The notes under the pieces: model-generated
Databases searched by the model: none
The model's input: only the letters and a program-made list of their open reading frames with translations
What the model was told of the DNA's origin: nothing
Assembly (NCBI RefSeq): GCF_010685995.1
Contig: NZ_JAAGWK010000029.1
Span: 1 to 40,205, forward strand
Reading direction: 5' to 3'
DNA length: 40,205 bases
Source: Goekera deserti
GTDB lineage: Bacteria > Actinomycetota > Actinomycetes > Mycobacteriales > Geodermatophilaceae
Shown here: positions 14,392 to 22,535 of the stretch, piece after piece
Layout of the letters: each line of letters opens with the position of its first letter
Position numbering within the stretch: position 1 is the stretch's first letter
Translations under genes and position numbers: made by a program

Positions 14392-14514
14392 CGGCCACTT
14401 CCGCGGGAAGGGCCCCTTCGTGCGGCCACTTCCGCGGGAAGGGCCCCTTCGTGCGGCCACTTCCGCGGGAAGGGCCCTCTCGTGCGGCCACTTCCGCGGG
14501 AAAGGCCCCTCGTG
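14392..14514 (-). repeat. Array of four 31-bp palindromic repeats (locus B)
   Basis: Units start at 14392, 14423, 14454 and 14485 with a 31-bp period (the last is 30). On the plus strand each reads CGGCCACTTCCGCGGGAAGG and then a GCCCCTTCGTG-like tail. The core is the reverse complement of locus A at 8757-8940. The array lies between the MerR promoter and a truncated dehalogenase remnant, and a fifth partial CGGCCC at 14515 joins the remnant directly. Confidence 0.9.
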
Positions 14515-14518
14515 CGGC

Positions 14519-14698
14519 CCTGTCACGCTGGTCGTGAACGCCGAGCCCGGGTCGATCCTGGTCGGTCGGCAGCGCGAGCGGGCCCACCGCTGGCCGGCGC
14601 TCACCGAGGTGACGGTGCCCGGGGCGCACGTCGTGCCCGAGGACTCACCCGACGAGATCGGCCGCGCCCTCGTCGACTGGATCCCGCCCCTCGGCTGA
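14519..14698 (+). pseudogene. Haloalkane dehalogenase, C-terminal remnant
   Basis: The plus frame ending with TGA at 14696-14698 reads PVTLVVNAEPGSILVGRQRE, then RAHRWPALTEVTVPGAH and VVPEDSPDEIGRALVDWIPP. This matches the last 59 residues or so of LinB/DhaA-type haloalkane dehalogenases (their FINAEPG and GAHFIQEDSPDEIG blocks). The His of GAH is the catalytic base in that family, but the nucleophile Asp and the whole N-terminal 80% are missing. The repeat array sits where the rest should be. It also overlaps the 3' end of the convergent gene by 54 bp. I read it as a deletion remnant that is not expressed as an enzyme. Confidence 0.8.
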
Positions 14699-15550
14699 CA
14701 GCAGCGCGTCGCAGACCGCCAGCAGCCGGGCGCGCAGCGGCGCCGCCCGCTCGGCGAAGCCGCGCTGGGCGGCTGCGTACTCCGCCTTGCCCTCGGGGGT
14801 CTCGATCGCCACTGGGGGGTACCCGGCGTCGGCCAGGTCGTAGGGCGAGGCCCGCATGTCCAGCACGCGGACGTCGGCGGCCAGGGCGAAGCAGTCGGCC
14901 ACCAGCTCACCGGGCACCGCGGGAGCGAGCTTGTAGGCCCACTTGTAGAGGTCCATCGTGGCGTGCAGGCAGCCGGGCTGCTCCAGCCGCACCTGGCTCT
15001 CTCGGGTCGGGGCCAGCTCGTTGCGCGGGGCGCCGGCACCGGTGAAGAACCGGAACGCGTCGTGGTGGCTGCAGGCGACGCGGTGCGACTCGACGACGGC
15101 GTCGGTGCCGGCCTGGCCCAGGCGCAGCGGCACCGCCGAGTGCCGCAGCTCCCCGGCCGCCGGCCGGTAGACCATCGCCCACTCGTGCAGCCCGAAGCAG
15201 CCGAACTGGCCGGCGCGCCCGGCGGTCGCGCGGAGCAGTCGCGCGGTGTGCCGGACGGCGTCGCCCCGCCGGGCCAGGAACGCCGGGACGTCCAGGCCGA
15301 CGCCGTCGCCGACCCGGGTGTACAGCGGCCACCCGGCGCGTTCGTCGGCGTCCAGCAGCACCCGCCCCGCCCCGGGGTGCCAGCGCAGCAGCTTGGCCGG
15401 GCTCTGCGAGTAGTAGGTGAACAGGAAGTCGAGCACCGGGTGGTCCTCGCCGCGCCCGCGCCGCTCCCGGTGCGGCTCGGTCCACGGCGACAGCCGGTCG
15501 GCGTGCGCGCGCTCCAGCGCCGTCCACCGCTCGCGGGCCAGGGTCTCCAC
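14645..15550 (-). CDS. 3-methyladenine DNA glycosylase-family protein (function unproven)
   Basis: A 301-residue protein that I recognise as the actinobacterial family commonly labelled 3-methyladenine DNA glycosylase. It starts METLARERWTALERAHADRL and continues with EDHPVLDFLFTYYSQSPAKL, then LLRWHPGAG. Further conserved blocks are FGCFGLHEWAMVY, SHRVACSHHDAFRFFT and ATMDLYKWAYKLAPAVPGEL. It shows neither an AlkA helix-hairpin-helix nor an AlkC/AlkD HEAT fold that I can see, so the enzymatic label should be treated as provisional. The GTG at 15550 is chosen because TACCCT stands exactly six bases before it. It is divergent from nadE (81 bp between starts). Its 3' end overlaps the dehalogenase remnant. 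Confidence 0.75.
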   Translation of the reverse strand: METLARERWTALERAHADRLSPWTEPHRERRGRGEDHPVLDFLFTYYSQSPAKLLRWHPGAGRVLLDADERAGWPLYTRVGDGVGLDVPAFLARRGDAVRHTARLLRATAGRAGQFGCFGLHEWAMVYRPAAGELRHSAVPLRLGQAGTDAVVESHRVACSHHDAFRFFTGAGAPRNELAPTRESQVRLEQPGCLHATMDLYKWAYKLAPAVPGELVADCFALAADVRVLDMRASPYDLADAGYPPVAIETPEGKAEYAAAQRGFAERAAPLRARLLAVCDALLSAEGRDPVDEGAADLVG

Positions 15551-15556
15551 CCGGCC

Positions 15557-15562
15557 AGGGTA
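15557..15562 (-). promoter_or_regulatory. Predicted -10 element, leaderless start of the glycosylase-family gene
   Basis: TACCCT on the minus strand, six bases (GGCCGG) before the GTG at 15550. It matches TANNNT and the same spacing as pheA and serS. Confidence 0.6.
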
Positions 15563-15631
15563 GGCAGCCGGCGTCCCCCGTCCGGGGCACCCGCCGCCCC
15601 ACGGTGCGAGCGGGCACGGGAAACTGGGCGC

Positions 15632-17698
15632 ATGGACGCCCAGGTCGGCCAGCGGGAACGGGACTTCCGGTCGGTCTACCGGCACGGCTTCGTGCGGGTC
15701 GCGGCCTGCACCCAGCGCATCGCGCTCGCCGACCCGCCGGCCAACGCCGAGGCGGTGCTGCGCCAGGCCCGGGCCTGCGACGCCGAGGGCGTCGGCGTCG
15801 CGGTGTTCCCCGAGCTGGGGCTCTGCGGCTACTCGATCGAGGACCTGCTGCTGCAGGACACCCTGCTGGACGGCGTGGAGGCGGCGCTGGCCACGGTGGT
15901 CGCGGGCTCGGCCGGTCTGCTCCCGGTGCTGGTCGTCGGCGCCCCGCTGCGGCACCGCAACCGCATCTACAACTGCGCCGTCGTGGTGCACCGCGGGCGG
16001 GTGCTCGGCGTCGCCCCGAAGTCCTACCTGCCGACCTACCGGGAGTTCTACGAGCGGCGCCAGATCGCCCCCGGCGACGACCAGCGCGGGGAGATCCGGG
16101 TGGGCGGCGTCGACGTGCCGTTCGGGCCGGACCTGCTGTTCACCGCCACCGACGTCCCGGGCCTGGTGGTGCACGCCGAGGTGTGCGAGGACATGTGGGT
16201 GCCGGTGCCGCCGAGTGCGGAGGCGGCGCTGGCCGGGGCGACGGTGCTGCTCAACCTCTCCGGCTCGCCGATCACCGTGGGCCGGGCGGAGGACCGCCGG
16301 CTGCTGTGCCGCTCCCAGTCCTCCCGCTGCCTCGCCGCCTACGTGTACTCCGCCGCCGGGGAGGGCGAGTCGACCACCGACCTGTCCTGGGACGGGCAGA
16401 CGATGGTCTACGAGAACGGCGTGCTGCTCGCCGAGACCGACCGCTTCCCCGACGGGGACCGGCGCGCGGTCGCCGACGTCGACCTGGACCTACTGCGCCA
16501 GGAGCGGATGCGGACGGGCACCTTCGACGACAACCGGCGGGCCCTGGCGGACCGGCTGGGCCACCGCCGGGTCGAGTTCACCCTCGACCCCCCGGACGGC
16601 GACCTGGGCCTGCGCCGGGAGGTCGAGCGCTTCCCCTTCGTGCCCAGCGACGACGCCCGGCTGGAGCTGGACTGCTACGAGGCCTACAACATCCAGGTGG
16701 CCGGGCTGGCCCAGCGGCTGGCCGCGATCGGCGACCCGAAGGTGGTCATCGGCGTCTCCGGCGGGCTGGACTCCACCCACGCGCTGATCGTGGCCGCCCA
16801 GGTGATGGACCGGGCCGGCCGGCCGCGCAGCGACGTCCTGGCGTTCACGCTGCCCGGCTTCGCCACCAGCGAGCACACCAAGGGCAACGCGCACGCCCTG
16901 ATGCGCTCGCTCGGGGTCACCGCCGCCGAGCTGGACATCACGCCGACGGCGCGGCTGATGCTGGACGAGATCGACCACCCGTTCGCCGACGGCGAGCCGG
17001 TCTACGACGTCACCTTCGAGAACGTGCAGGCCGGGCTGCGCACCGACTACCTGTTCCGGATCGCCAACCAGCGCGGCGGCATCGTGCTCGGCACCGGCGA
17101 CCTCTCGGAGCTGGCGCTGGGCTGGTCCACCTACGGGGTGGGCGACCAGATGAGCCACTACAACGTCAACGGCGGGGTGCCCAAGACGTTCATCCAGCAC
17201 CTGATCCGCTGGGTCGCCGGCAGCGGGCAGTTCGACGACGAGGTCGGCGCCACCCTGCAGGCGATCGTGGACACCGAGATCAGCCCGGAGCTGGTGCCGG
17301 GGGAGCAGGTGCAGTCCACCGAGGCGAAGGTCGGGCCCTACGCGCTGCAGGACTTCACCCTGTTCCACGTGCTGCGCTACGGCTTCCGGCCGCCCAAGAT
17401 CGCCTTCCTGGCCTGGCACGCCTGGCGGGACGCCGGCACCGGTGACTGGCCGCACGACTTCCCGGAGGCCAAGCGCGTCGCCTACGACCTGGGCGAGATC
17501 CGGCACTGGCTGGAGGTGTTCTGCCAGCGGTTCTTCGGGTTCAGCCAGTTCAAGCGCTCCGCCATGCCGAACGGGCCGAAGGTGTCCGCCGGTGGCTCGC
17601 TGTCCCCGCGCGGTGACTGGCGAGCGCCCTCGGACGGGTCGGCCGCGCTCTGGCTGGCCGACCTGCACGCCGGGGTGCCGACCGAGCTGCCGGGGTAG
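15632..17698 (+). CDS. nadE: Glutamine-dependent NAD+ synthase
   Basis: A 688-residue two-domain enzyme. The N-terminal nitrilase-type glutaminase releases ammonia, and the C-terminal domain amidates nicotinate adenine dinucleotide to NAD+. The glutaminase triad is visible: Glu61 in [10 protein letters not shown], Lys130 in APKSYLPTY and Cys185 in AEVCEDMW. The synthetase P-loop [14 protein letters not shown] begins near residue 372, followed by [17 protein letters not shown] and [20 protein letters not shown]. Length (about 680) matches the actinobacterial glutamine-dependent form. The ATG at 15632 is preceded by GAAACT at six bases, a -10-like element. A GTG-rich extension upstream in frame is not conserved. 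The SRPBCC gene follows after 9 bp, so they are likely co-transcribed. Confidence 0.96.
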   Translation: MDAQVGQRERDFRSVYRHGFVRVAACTQRIALADPPANAEAVLRQARACDAEGVGVAVFPELGLCGYSIEDLLLQDTLLDGVEAALATVVAGSAGLLPVLVVGAPLRHRNRIYNCAVVVHRGRVLGVAPKSYLPTYREFYERRQIAPGDDQRGEIRVGGVDVPFGPDLLFTATDVPGLVVHAEVCEDMWVPVPPSAEAALAGATVLLNLSGSPITVGRAEDRRLLCRSQSSRCLAAYVYSAAGEGESTTDLSWDGQTMVYENGVLLAETDRFPDGDRRAVADVDLDLLRQERMRTGTFDDNRRALADRLGHRRVEFTLDPPDGDLGLRREVERFPFVPSDDARLELDCYEAYNIQVAGLAQRLAAIGDPKVVIGVSGGLDSTHALIVAAQVMDRAGRPRSDVLAFTLPGFATSEHTKGNAHALMRSLGVTAAELDITPTARLMLDEIDHPFADGEPVYDVTFENVQAGLRTDYLFRIANQRGGIVLGTGDLSELALGWSTYGVGDQMSHYNVNGGVPKTFIQHLIRWVAGSGQFDDEVGATLQAIVDTEISPELVPGEQVQSTEAKVGPYALQDFTLFHVLRYGFRPPKIAFLAWHAWRDAGTGDWPHDFPEAKRVAYDLGEIRHWLEVFCQRFFGFSQFKRSAMPNGPKVSAGGSLSPRGDWRAPSDGSAALWLADLHAGVPTELPG

Positions 17699-17707
17699 GG
17701 GGCGACC

Positions 17708-18154
17708 ATGGCCACTTTGGAACGACACATCGCTGCGTCGCCCGACGACGTCTTCGGCGTGCTGGCCGACGGCTGGAGCTACAGCAACTGGGTGGTCGGC
17801 GCCTCGCACATCCGCGCCGTCGAGGCCGGCTGGCCGGCCGTCGGCACCCGCATCCACCACGCGTCGGGCAACTGGCCGCTGACCCTGGACGACGAGACCC
17901 GGGTGGAGGCGGTCGACCCGGGGCGGTCGCTGGTGCTCACCGCCCGCGGCCGCCCGCTCGGCGAGGCCCGGATCGAGCTGACCCTGGAACCGGAGGGCAC
18001 CGGCACCCGGGTGCGGATGCACGAGACGCCGGTCTCCGGGCCCGGGGCGTGGCTGCACAACCCGCTGTCCGAGCTGGTGCTGGCCCGGCGCAACGAGGAG
18101 TCGCTGTCCCGGCTCGCCGCGATCGCCGAGCGCCGGACGACGCCGGGCAGCTGA
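17708..18154 (+). CDS. SRPBCC-family (START-like) protein
   Basis: A 148-residue soluble protein with the helix-grip fold used by polyketide cyclases and lipid-binding proteins. It opens with the family pattern LERHIAASPDDVFGVLADGW, then YSNWVVGASHIRAVEAGWPAV. Later come DETRVEAVDPGRSLVLTARG, the strand EARIELTLEPEGTGTRVRMH and the closing C-terminal helix. The ligand cannot be predicted. It sits 9 bp behind nadE (ATG at 17708) and may simply be carried on the same transcript. It is convergent with the GGDEF gene at 18164; a weak GCGCC/GGCGC stem (18155-18171) lies at the junction. Confidence 0.85.
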   Translation: MATLERHIAASPDDVFGVLADGWSYSNWVVGASHIRAVEAGWPAVGTRIHHASGNWPLTLDDETRVEAVDPGRSLVLTARGRPLGEARIELTLEPEGTGTRVRMHETPVSGPGAWLHNPLSELVLARRNEESLSRLAAIAERRTTPGS

Positions 18155-18163
18155 GCGCCCGGG

Positions 18164-19657
18164 TCAGGCGCGCGCGGCCCGGCGGCCGGACTTCACCGCG
18201 TACATGGCCTGGTCGGCGGCGGTCAGCACCGTCTCCGGCGTCGACGCCTCCTGGCTGAGCGCGACGCCGACGCTCACGCCGATGTGGTGCCGGAGCCCGT
18301 CGGGACACACGACGGGCTCGGTGAGGGCGGCCTCGATGCGGGCAGCGATCCGGGTCGCCGTCGCCATGTCGCCGACGCCGGGGCACAGCACCACGAACTC
18401 GTCGCCGCCGATGCGGCCGACGGTGTCGCCCGGGCGCACGGCGTGGGCCATCCGCGCCGCCGCCTCCCGCAGGACGGCGTCGCCGGTGGCGTGCCCGTGG
18501 TGGTCGTTGACGGCCTTGAAGCCGTCGAGGTCGCAGTAGAGGACACCGACGTGGGCACCGTCCCGGTCGGAGGCGGCCAGCACGTGCTCCAGCCGGTCCA
18601 CGAGCAGGCTGCGATTGGGCAGCCCGGTGAGCGGGTCGTGCAGCGCCGCCTGGCGCAGCTGCTGCTCCATCGCCCGCTGCTCGGTGACGTCGGACATCGT
18701 GGCCACCGCGCCGAGGAACTGGCCGGACGGGTCGTGCACCGGCACGGCCAGGCAGTGCACCGTGCGGGTCGGCAGCCCGGCCGGGGCGATGACCATCTCG
18801 ACGCCGGAGGCGAGGTGCTCGCCGTGGAGTGCTCGGACCAGCGGGATCCGTTCCGGCGTCAGCGGCGTGACGCCGTCGGGCTCCAGCAGGTCGTACCGGC
18901 CGGCCAGCTCGTGGTGCGGCACGGCGCGGTCGCTGTCGCTGCCGTGCCACTCCCGGCTGACCCGGTTGAACAGGGTGACCGTCCCGTCGGCGTCCGCGGC
19001 GACGACGCCCAGCGGGAGGGCGTCGAGCAGCGCGAGTTCGAAGGCCCGGCGCCGGGTCAGCTCCGCGTGGACCGCGGCCAGCTGGGTGCGGGCCTGGTCG
19101 GCCGCCACGGCGAGCCGGGTGGACTCCCGGGTCTGCCGCCGCCGCTCCAGCAGCGCCACGACGATGGCCGCGAGGTCCACCAGCCGGTCGACCTGGTCGG
19201 CGCTCAGCGCGCCGGGCCGCACGTCGTAGACGCACAGCGTCCCGATCGGCACCTCCTCCACGACGAGCGGGACGCTGGCGTACAGCCGGAGCTGGGCGAG
19301 CCGGCCGTCGACGAAGGGGTGGTCGACGAGGTCCGGGTCGGCCAGCAGGTCTTCCGCCACCCACGGCCGGCCCAGGGTCGAGGCCCGGTGGCAGATCGAT
19401 GACGTGCGTGGTGCTCCCGGGCGCGGTCCGCCCGTGGCTGCGACGGAGCACTGCCGCTCGGTGTCGAGCACGTTGACGCTCGCGGTCGGGACGCCGGCGA
19501 TCGCGGCGGCCACCCGCACCACGGCGTCGAGCTCGGCGTCCTCGGGGGAGTCCAGCAGGTCGTAGCGCGCCAGGATGTCGTGCTGCCGCTGGTGCAGGTC
19601 CGGGTCGTCCGGGTCGACGGCCGGCCGGGCACGCACGGTGTCGAGGTGGAGCGCCAT
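18164..19657 (-). CDS. GAF-PAS-GGDEF diguanylate cyclase
   Basis: A 497-residue soluble diguanylate cyclase. The GAF domain (about 25-165) contains RYDLLDSPEDAELDAVVRVA, then TSSICHRASTLGRPWVAEDL and LCVYDVRPGAL, the arrangement typical of GAF sensors in this class. A coiled linker leads to a PAS domain (about 205-330) that ends GAVATMSDVTEQRAMEQQLR. The GGDEF domain follows, with DPLTGLPNRSLLVDRLEHVL. The active site GGDEF is at residues 417-421, and RPGD five residues before it matches the inhibitory site. Activity and feedback inhibition are expected. The ATG at 19657 has GGAGAGG eight bases upstream. No membrane segment is present, so it would read a cytosolic signal. Confidence 0.92.
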   Translation of the reverse strand: MALHLDTVRARPAVDPDDPDLHQRQHDILARYDLLDSPEDAELDAVVRVAAAIAGVPTASVNVLDTERQCSVAATGGPRPGAPRTSSICHRASTLGRPWVAEDLLADPDLVDHPFVDGRLAQLRLYASVPLVVEEVPIGTLCVYDVRPGALSADQVDRLVDLAAIVVALLERRRQTRESTRLAVAADQARTQLAAVHAELTRRRAFELALLDALPLGVVAADADGTVTLFNRVSREWHGSDSDRAVPHHELAGRYDLLEPDGVTPLTPERIPLVRALHGEHLASGVEMVIAPAGLPTRTVHCLAVPVHDPSGQFLGAVATMSDVTEQRAMEQQLRQAALHDPLTGLPNRSLLVDRLEHVLAASDRDGAHVGVLYCDLDGFKAVNDHHGHATGDAVLREAAARMAHAVRPGDTVGRIGGDEFVVLCPGVGDMATATRIAARIEAALTEPVVCPDGLRHHIGVSVGVALSQEASTPETVLTAADQAMYAVKSGRRAARA

Positions 19658-19763
19658 CGGGTCGACCTCTCCGGGCGGTGCGGTGCCCTCGGTGCGGACA
19701 CTGCGCTCACTGACGGGTCGGCAGGTCCGGTGCCCGTGTTGAGCGGCCGGTGCGCCCGGTACA

Positions 19764-19775
19764 CCCCTCGTGGGG
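19764..19775. terminator. Small hairpin after the GDT1-family gene
   Basis: CCCC (19764-19767) TCGT GGGG (19772-19775), starting eight bases past the stop on the minus strand. Only four G-C pairs, so weak. Confidence 0.3.
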
Positions 19776-19783
19776 AGGGCGTC

Positions 19784-20383
19784 TCAGCTGGTCAGCAGGC
19801 GCACCGTCTCCACCGCGGCCACGACCGCGAACACACCGAACAGGGTGGCGGCGACCCGCCGGATCAGCGGGATCGGCAGCCGGTCGGCGAGCGTGCGACC
19901 CAGCAGGATGCCGAGCCCGGAGACCACCAGCAGGGCCGCCCAGGCGCCGGCGAACACCGACAGCGGGTCGTCGTAGCTGGCGGCCAGGCCCGCGGTGGCC
20001 AGCTGGGAGAGGTCACCCCACTCGGCGGCGAAGAGCACCCCGAAGGAGATCGCCGCGGCGCGCATGGCGGAGACGGGCTCGCGGGCCGCGGCGTCCTGCT
20101 CGTCGTCCTCCGGGCCCGCGGTGGCGCTGCGCCACAGCAGCACCGCGCCGACCAGGAACAGGACGGCGACCACGCTGCTGACCACCGCCTCGGGCAGCAG
20201 GGACAGCAGGCTGCCGGCGGTGACGGCGATCGCGGACTGCAGGGCGAAGGCAGCGCCCACCCCGGCGAACACCGGCAGCGGCCGGAACCGGGTGGCCAGC
20301 ACCAGGGCGGCGAACAGCGTCTTGTCGGGCAGCTCCACCGGCAGGACGACGATGAACGCCGTCGCGATGACGGACAGGACCAC
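19784..20383 (-). CDS. TMEM165/GDT1-family manganese exporter
   Basis: A 199-residue membrane protein of the UPF0016/GDT1 cation exporter family, which exports Mn2+ (or Ca2+) in exchange for protons. It has six hydrophobic segments in two inverted repeats. The first acidic signature is ELPDKT (residues 17-22; the canonical form is ExGDKT). The second is AAEWGDLSQLATAG near residue 125. A charged loop, GPEDDEQDAAAREP, links the halves. The GTG at 20383 is the last start before the first helix; a modest GGAAGCGAG lies seven bases upstream. A yybP-ykoY manganese riboswitch occupies the leader, which strongly supports Mn2+ as the substrate. larC lies immediately upstream on the same strand. Confidence 0.93.
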   Translation of the reverse strand: MVLSVIATAFIVVLPVELPDKTLFAALVLATRFRPLPVFAGVGAAFALQSAIAVTAGSLLSLLPEAVVSSVVAVLFLVGAVLLWRSATAGPEDDEQDAAAREPVSAMRAAAISFGVLFAAEWGDLSQLATAGLAASYDDPLSVFAGAWAALLVVSGLGILLGRTLADRLPIPLIRRVAATLFGVFAVVAAVETVRLLTS

Positions 20384-20422
20384 AGGTGTTCTCGCTTCCG
20401 CTCGGCACGCGGCCGTCGGCGG

Positions 20423-20566
20423 CGGGGTGCCTCCGACCGGCAGCGCACACGTGTGCACTCGGTCGAAGGTCTCGCCCACCCGCACCCCGGGTGCGGGCCC
20501 GCTGACCGGGCACGCACGAGTGCGCGCCAGCATGTCGACCAGCGGTCGGGGGGCTACTCCCCTTCT
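20423..20566 (-). ncRNA. yybP-ykoY manganese riboswitch
   Basis: The minus strand carries the conserved aptamer elements in order. AAGGGGAGTAGCC (ending near 20552) comes first, then a variable arm with a GCACCCGGGGTGC hairpin. GGCGAGACCTTCGACC (20461-20476) follows, then a GTGCACACGTGTGC hairpin, then GCCGGTCGGAGGCACCCC (ending near 20424). GGGG at 20559-20562 can pair with CCCC at 20424-20427 to close P1. These are the RF00080 hallmarks. The downstream gene is a GDT1 exporter, the commonest gene type under this riboswitch, so it should turn expression on with excess Mn2+. The 5' end overlaps the last codons of larC. A TACCCT box (20575-20580) just upstream, inside larC, could be its own -10. 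Confidence 0.88.
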
Positions 20567-21771
20567 CCGGCGCCAGGGTAGCCGATGCCGGACCCTGCGG
20601 GGTGCGCCGTCTCGGCCGCGGCGGTGGCGGCCCGCAGGGCCTCCTTCACCGGCAGGCCCAGCCGCCCGGCGAGTGCGGCGACGTCCTCGTACTCGACGCT
20701 CACGTTGACCACCTGCCCGTCCAGCCGGGCCACCTTCACCCCCACCTGCCCACCCAGGACGTCGACGGTGTGCTGCTCGCGGGCCAGCGCGCGCTTGCCG
20801 ACCGTGCTCACCCGCAGCCCGATCGTCGACGTCCCGGTGAACACGGCCCGCTCGACGGCCGGCTGCACCGCGGGGGAGCAGAGCACGTGCAGCGTGTGGG
20901 CGGGGCGGCCCTTCTTCATCAGGATGGGCGTCAGCCAGGCGTCGGAGGCGCCGGCGGCGAGCAGGCCGGTGAGCACGCCCGGCCACAGCCGCGGGTCCAG
21001 GTCGTCGACGTTGGTCTCCAGCAGGACCGCACCGGGCCGGTCGTCGGGCTCGTCGGTGGGCTCGCCGAGCACCAGCCGCACCACGTTGGGCAGCTGCACC
21101 GGGTCGCGGCCGCCGGCGCCGGAACCCACCCGGGTCACTCGCATCGGCGGCATCGTCGTCCACTGCTGGACGCGGGCGGCGAGCAGGGCGGCGCCGGTCG
21201 GTGTGCAGCACTCCGCCGGCACGGGCCCGGCCAGCACGGGGACACCGGCGAGCAGTGCGAGCACCGCCGGCCCCGGCACCGGGACGACGCCGTGCGCCCC
21301 GCGCGCCGACCCGCTGCCGAGCGCCACCGGCGAGGCGGTCAGCCGGTCCAGGCCCAGGTGCTCGAAGCCGGCGACCACCCCGACCACGTCGGCGAGCGCG
21401 TCCAGCGCCCCCACCTCGTGGAAGTGCACCTGCTCCGGAGGCACCCGGTGCACCCGGCCCTCGGCGACGGCCAGCCGCTCGAACACGGCCAGCGCGCCCT
21501 CCCGGACGGCGGGGTGCAGCGGTGCCTGCTCCAGCAGCCGGCGGACGCCGCCCCAGGTGCGGTGCTCGATGGTGTCCGGTGCCTCGACGTGCACCCGGGT
21601 CGCCCCCAGTCCGTGCCGGCTGGTGCCCTCCGCGCGCAGCGTCACCCGCTCCACCCCGAGCACGCCGACCGCGCGTGCCGGCACCTCCAGCGGCACCCCC
21701 GCGTCGACCAGCGCCCCCAGCAGCATGTCGCCGCTGGCGCCCGCGGCGAGGTCCAGCCAGCCGATCGTCAC
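20554..21771 (-). CDS. larC: Nickel-pincer cofactor biosynthesis protein LarC
   Basis: A 405-residue CTP-dependent nickel insertase, the last step of nickel-pincer nucleotide cofactor synthesis (the cofactor of lactate racemase and relatives). Family blocks are clear: LDLAAGASGDMLLGALVDAG at the start, then QVHFHEVGALDALADVVGVV and PVPGPAVLALLAGVPV. CTPTGAALLAA, LETNVDDLDPRLWPGVL, LTPILMKKGRPAHTLHVLC and the GTSTIGLRVSTVGKRAL block follow. It is one uninterrupted frame, unlike the frameshift-split larC of Lactiplantibacillus plantarum. The GTG at 21771 is preceded by CAGGGT at six bases. The TAG stop (20554-20556) lies inside the riboswitch core. larE is not in the window; a LarB-like domain is encoded two genes upstream. 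Confidence 0.95.
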   Translation of the reverse strand: MTIGWLDLAAGASGDMLLGALVDAGVPLEVPARAVGVLGVERVTLRAEGTSRHGLGATRVHVEAPDTIEHRTWGGVRRLLEQAPLHPAVREGALAVFERLAVAEGRVHRVPPEQVHFHEVGALDALADVVGVVAGFEHLGLDRLTASPVALGSGSARGAHGVVPVPGPAVLALLAGVPVLAGPVPAECCTPTGAALLAARVQQWTTMPPMRVTRVGSGAGGRDPVQLPNVVRLVLGEPTDEPDDRPGAVLLETNVDDLDPRLWPGVLTGLLAAGASDAWLTPILMKKGRPAHTLHVLCSPAVQPAVERAVFTGTSTIGLRVSTVGKRALAREQHTVDVLGGQVGVKVARLDGQVVNVSVEYEDVAALAGRLGLPVKEALRAATAAAETAHPAGSGIGYPGAGEGE

Positions 21772-21799
21772 CGGCCCACCCTGTCACCCGCCGGGGTGG

Positions 21800-22483
21800 T
21801 CACCGCGGCGCAGGGGTGGGCCCGAGCACCAGGTCGGCGACCCGGGCCGCGCGGCCGGCGACGTCCAGGTGCACCCCGGCGCCGTCTCCGGTGACCTCCC
21901 AGCCACGTGCCCGGGCGTCGTCGGCGGACTCCTGGTACCCCGGGGACAGCTGGACGTAGCGGACGGCCCGCGAGGGCCACCGCTCGGGCACCGGGACGGC
22001 GACGTCGTAGAAGTCGGCAGGCAGCGAGCGGGCCTCGGCACACACGGCCTCGCGGACGGCGGCGTCCGGCAGCTCGCCCTCCACGGTGCCGGGCGGCCAC
22101 CACTGTGGCCAGGGGGCGATCCGGTCCTCGCGCCGCCGGCTCAGCACGAACGCGCGGATCCGGTCGCCGGGCACGGTCGCACCGTGCCGGGCGGGCAGCA
22201 CGGCGTCCACGAGGACCACCCGTCGGGCCCCGGTGGCCACGGCGACCGCGGGCAGCAGCGGCCCCGCCCCCGAGAAGCCGAGCACCGCGTCCGCGGGGCC
22301 GAGGGCGCGGCACGCCGCCACCGCCCGGTCGGGCCAGCCGGCTGCGTGCTCGACGGCGTCACGGAGGTCGGGCAGGACGACGACGTACCCCCGGCTGCGC
22401 AGCTCGGTGGCCAGCGGACCGAGCACGGCCGGCCCGAGCAGCGGCGGGTGCACCATCGACCAGCGGGTGGCGAGGTGGCTCAC
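21800..22483 (-). CDS. Alpha/beta-hydrolase-fold protein
   Basis: A 227-residue protein with a compact alpha/beta hydrolase pattern. It has WSMVHPPLLGPAVLGPLATE, the strand GYVVVLPDLRD, and the nucleophile elbow AVLGFSGAGPLLPAVAVATG (Gly-Phe-Ser-Gly-Ala-Gly), then RRVVLVDAVLP. The presumed late acid/His region is AGVHLDVAGRAARVADLV near the end, where His could be the base. Length is short for the fold, and I recognise no specific subfamily. The GTG at 22483 has GACGCT six bases upstream, so it may start its own leaderless transcript. It stands 28 bp ahead of larC and 52 bp after the GGDEF-LarB-like gene. A link with cofactor synthesis is only positional. Confidence 0.8.
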   Translation of the reverse strand: MSHLATRWSMVHPPLLGPAVLGPLATELRSRGYVVVLPDLRDAVEHAAGWPDRAVAACRALGPADAVLGFSGAGPLLPAVAVATGARRVVLVDAVLPARHGATVPGDRIRAFVLSRRREDRIAPWPQWWPPGTVEGELPDAAVREAVCAEARSLPADFYDVAVPVPERWPSRAVRYVQLSPGYQESADDARARGWEVTGDGAGVHLDVAGRAARVADLVLGPTPAPR

Positions 22484-22535
22484 CCGGCCAGCGTCGCAGG
22501 TGTCACCGCCTGCCGGGAGGGCGGCGGTCGGCGGG

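Noticed and set aside
14319-14429. N-terminal extension of the MerR protein into the repeat array
   Set aside because: The extension would be translated repeat DNA (ARRGPSRGSGR). It covers the MerR promoter, and a strong Shine-Dalgarno site precedes the ATG at 14318.
14003-14698. A full 231-residue plus-strand gene ending at 14698
   Set aside because: Only the last 60 codons have meaning (the dehalogenase end). Upstream, the frame is antisense to the MerR gene and runs through the repeats.
18155-18171. Terminator between the SRPBCC and GGDEF genes (GCGCC/GGCGC)
   Set aside because: Only five base pairs around a seven-base loop in GC-rich DNA; not distinguishable from chance.
20554-20583. 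Frameshift-split larC as in lactobacilli
   Set aside because: The frame is continuous from 21771 to the TAG at 20554, with both LarC halves in one reading frame.
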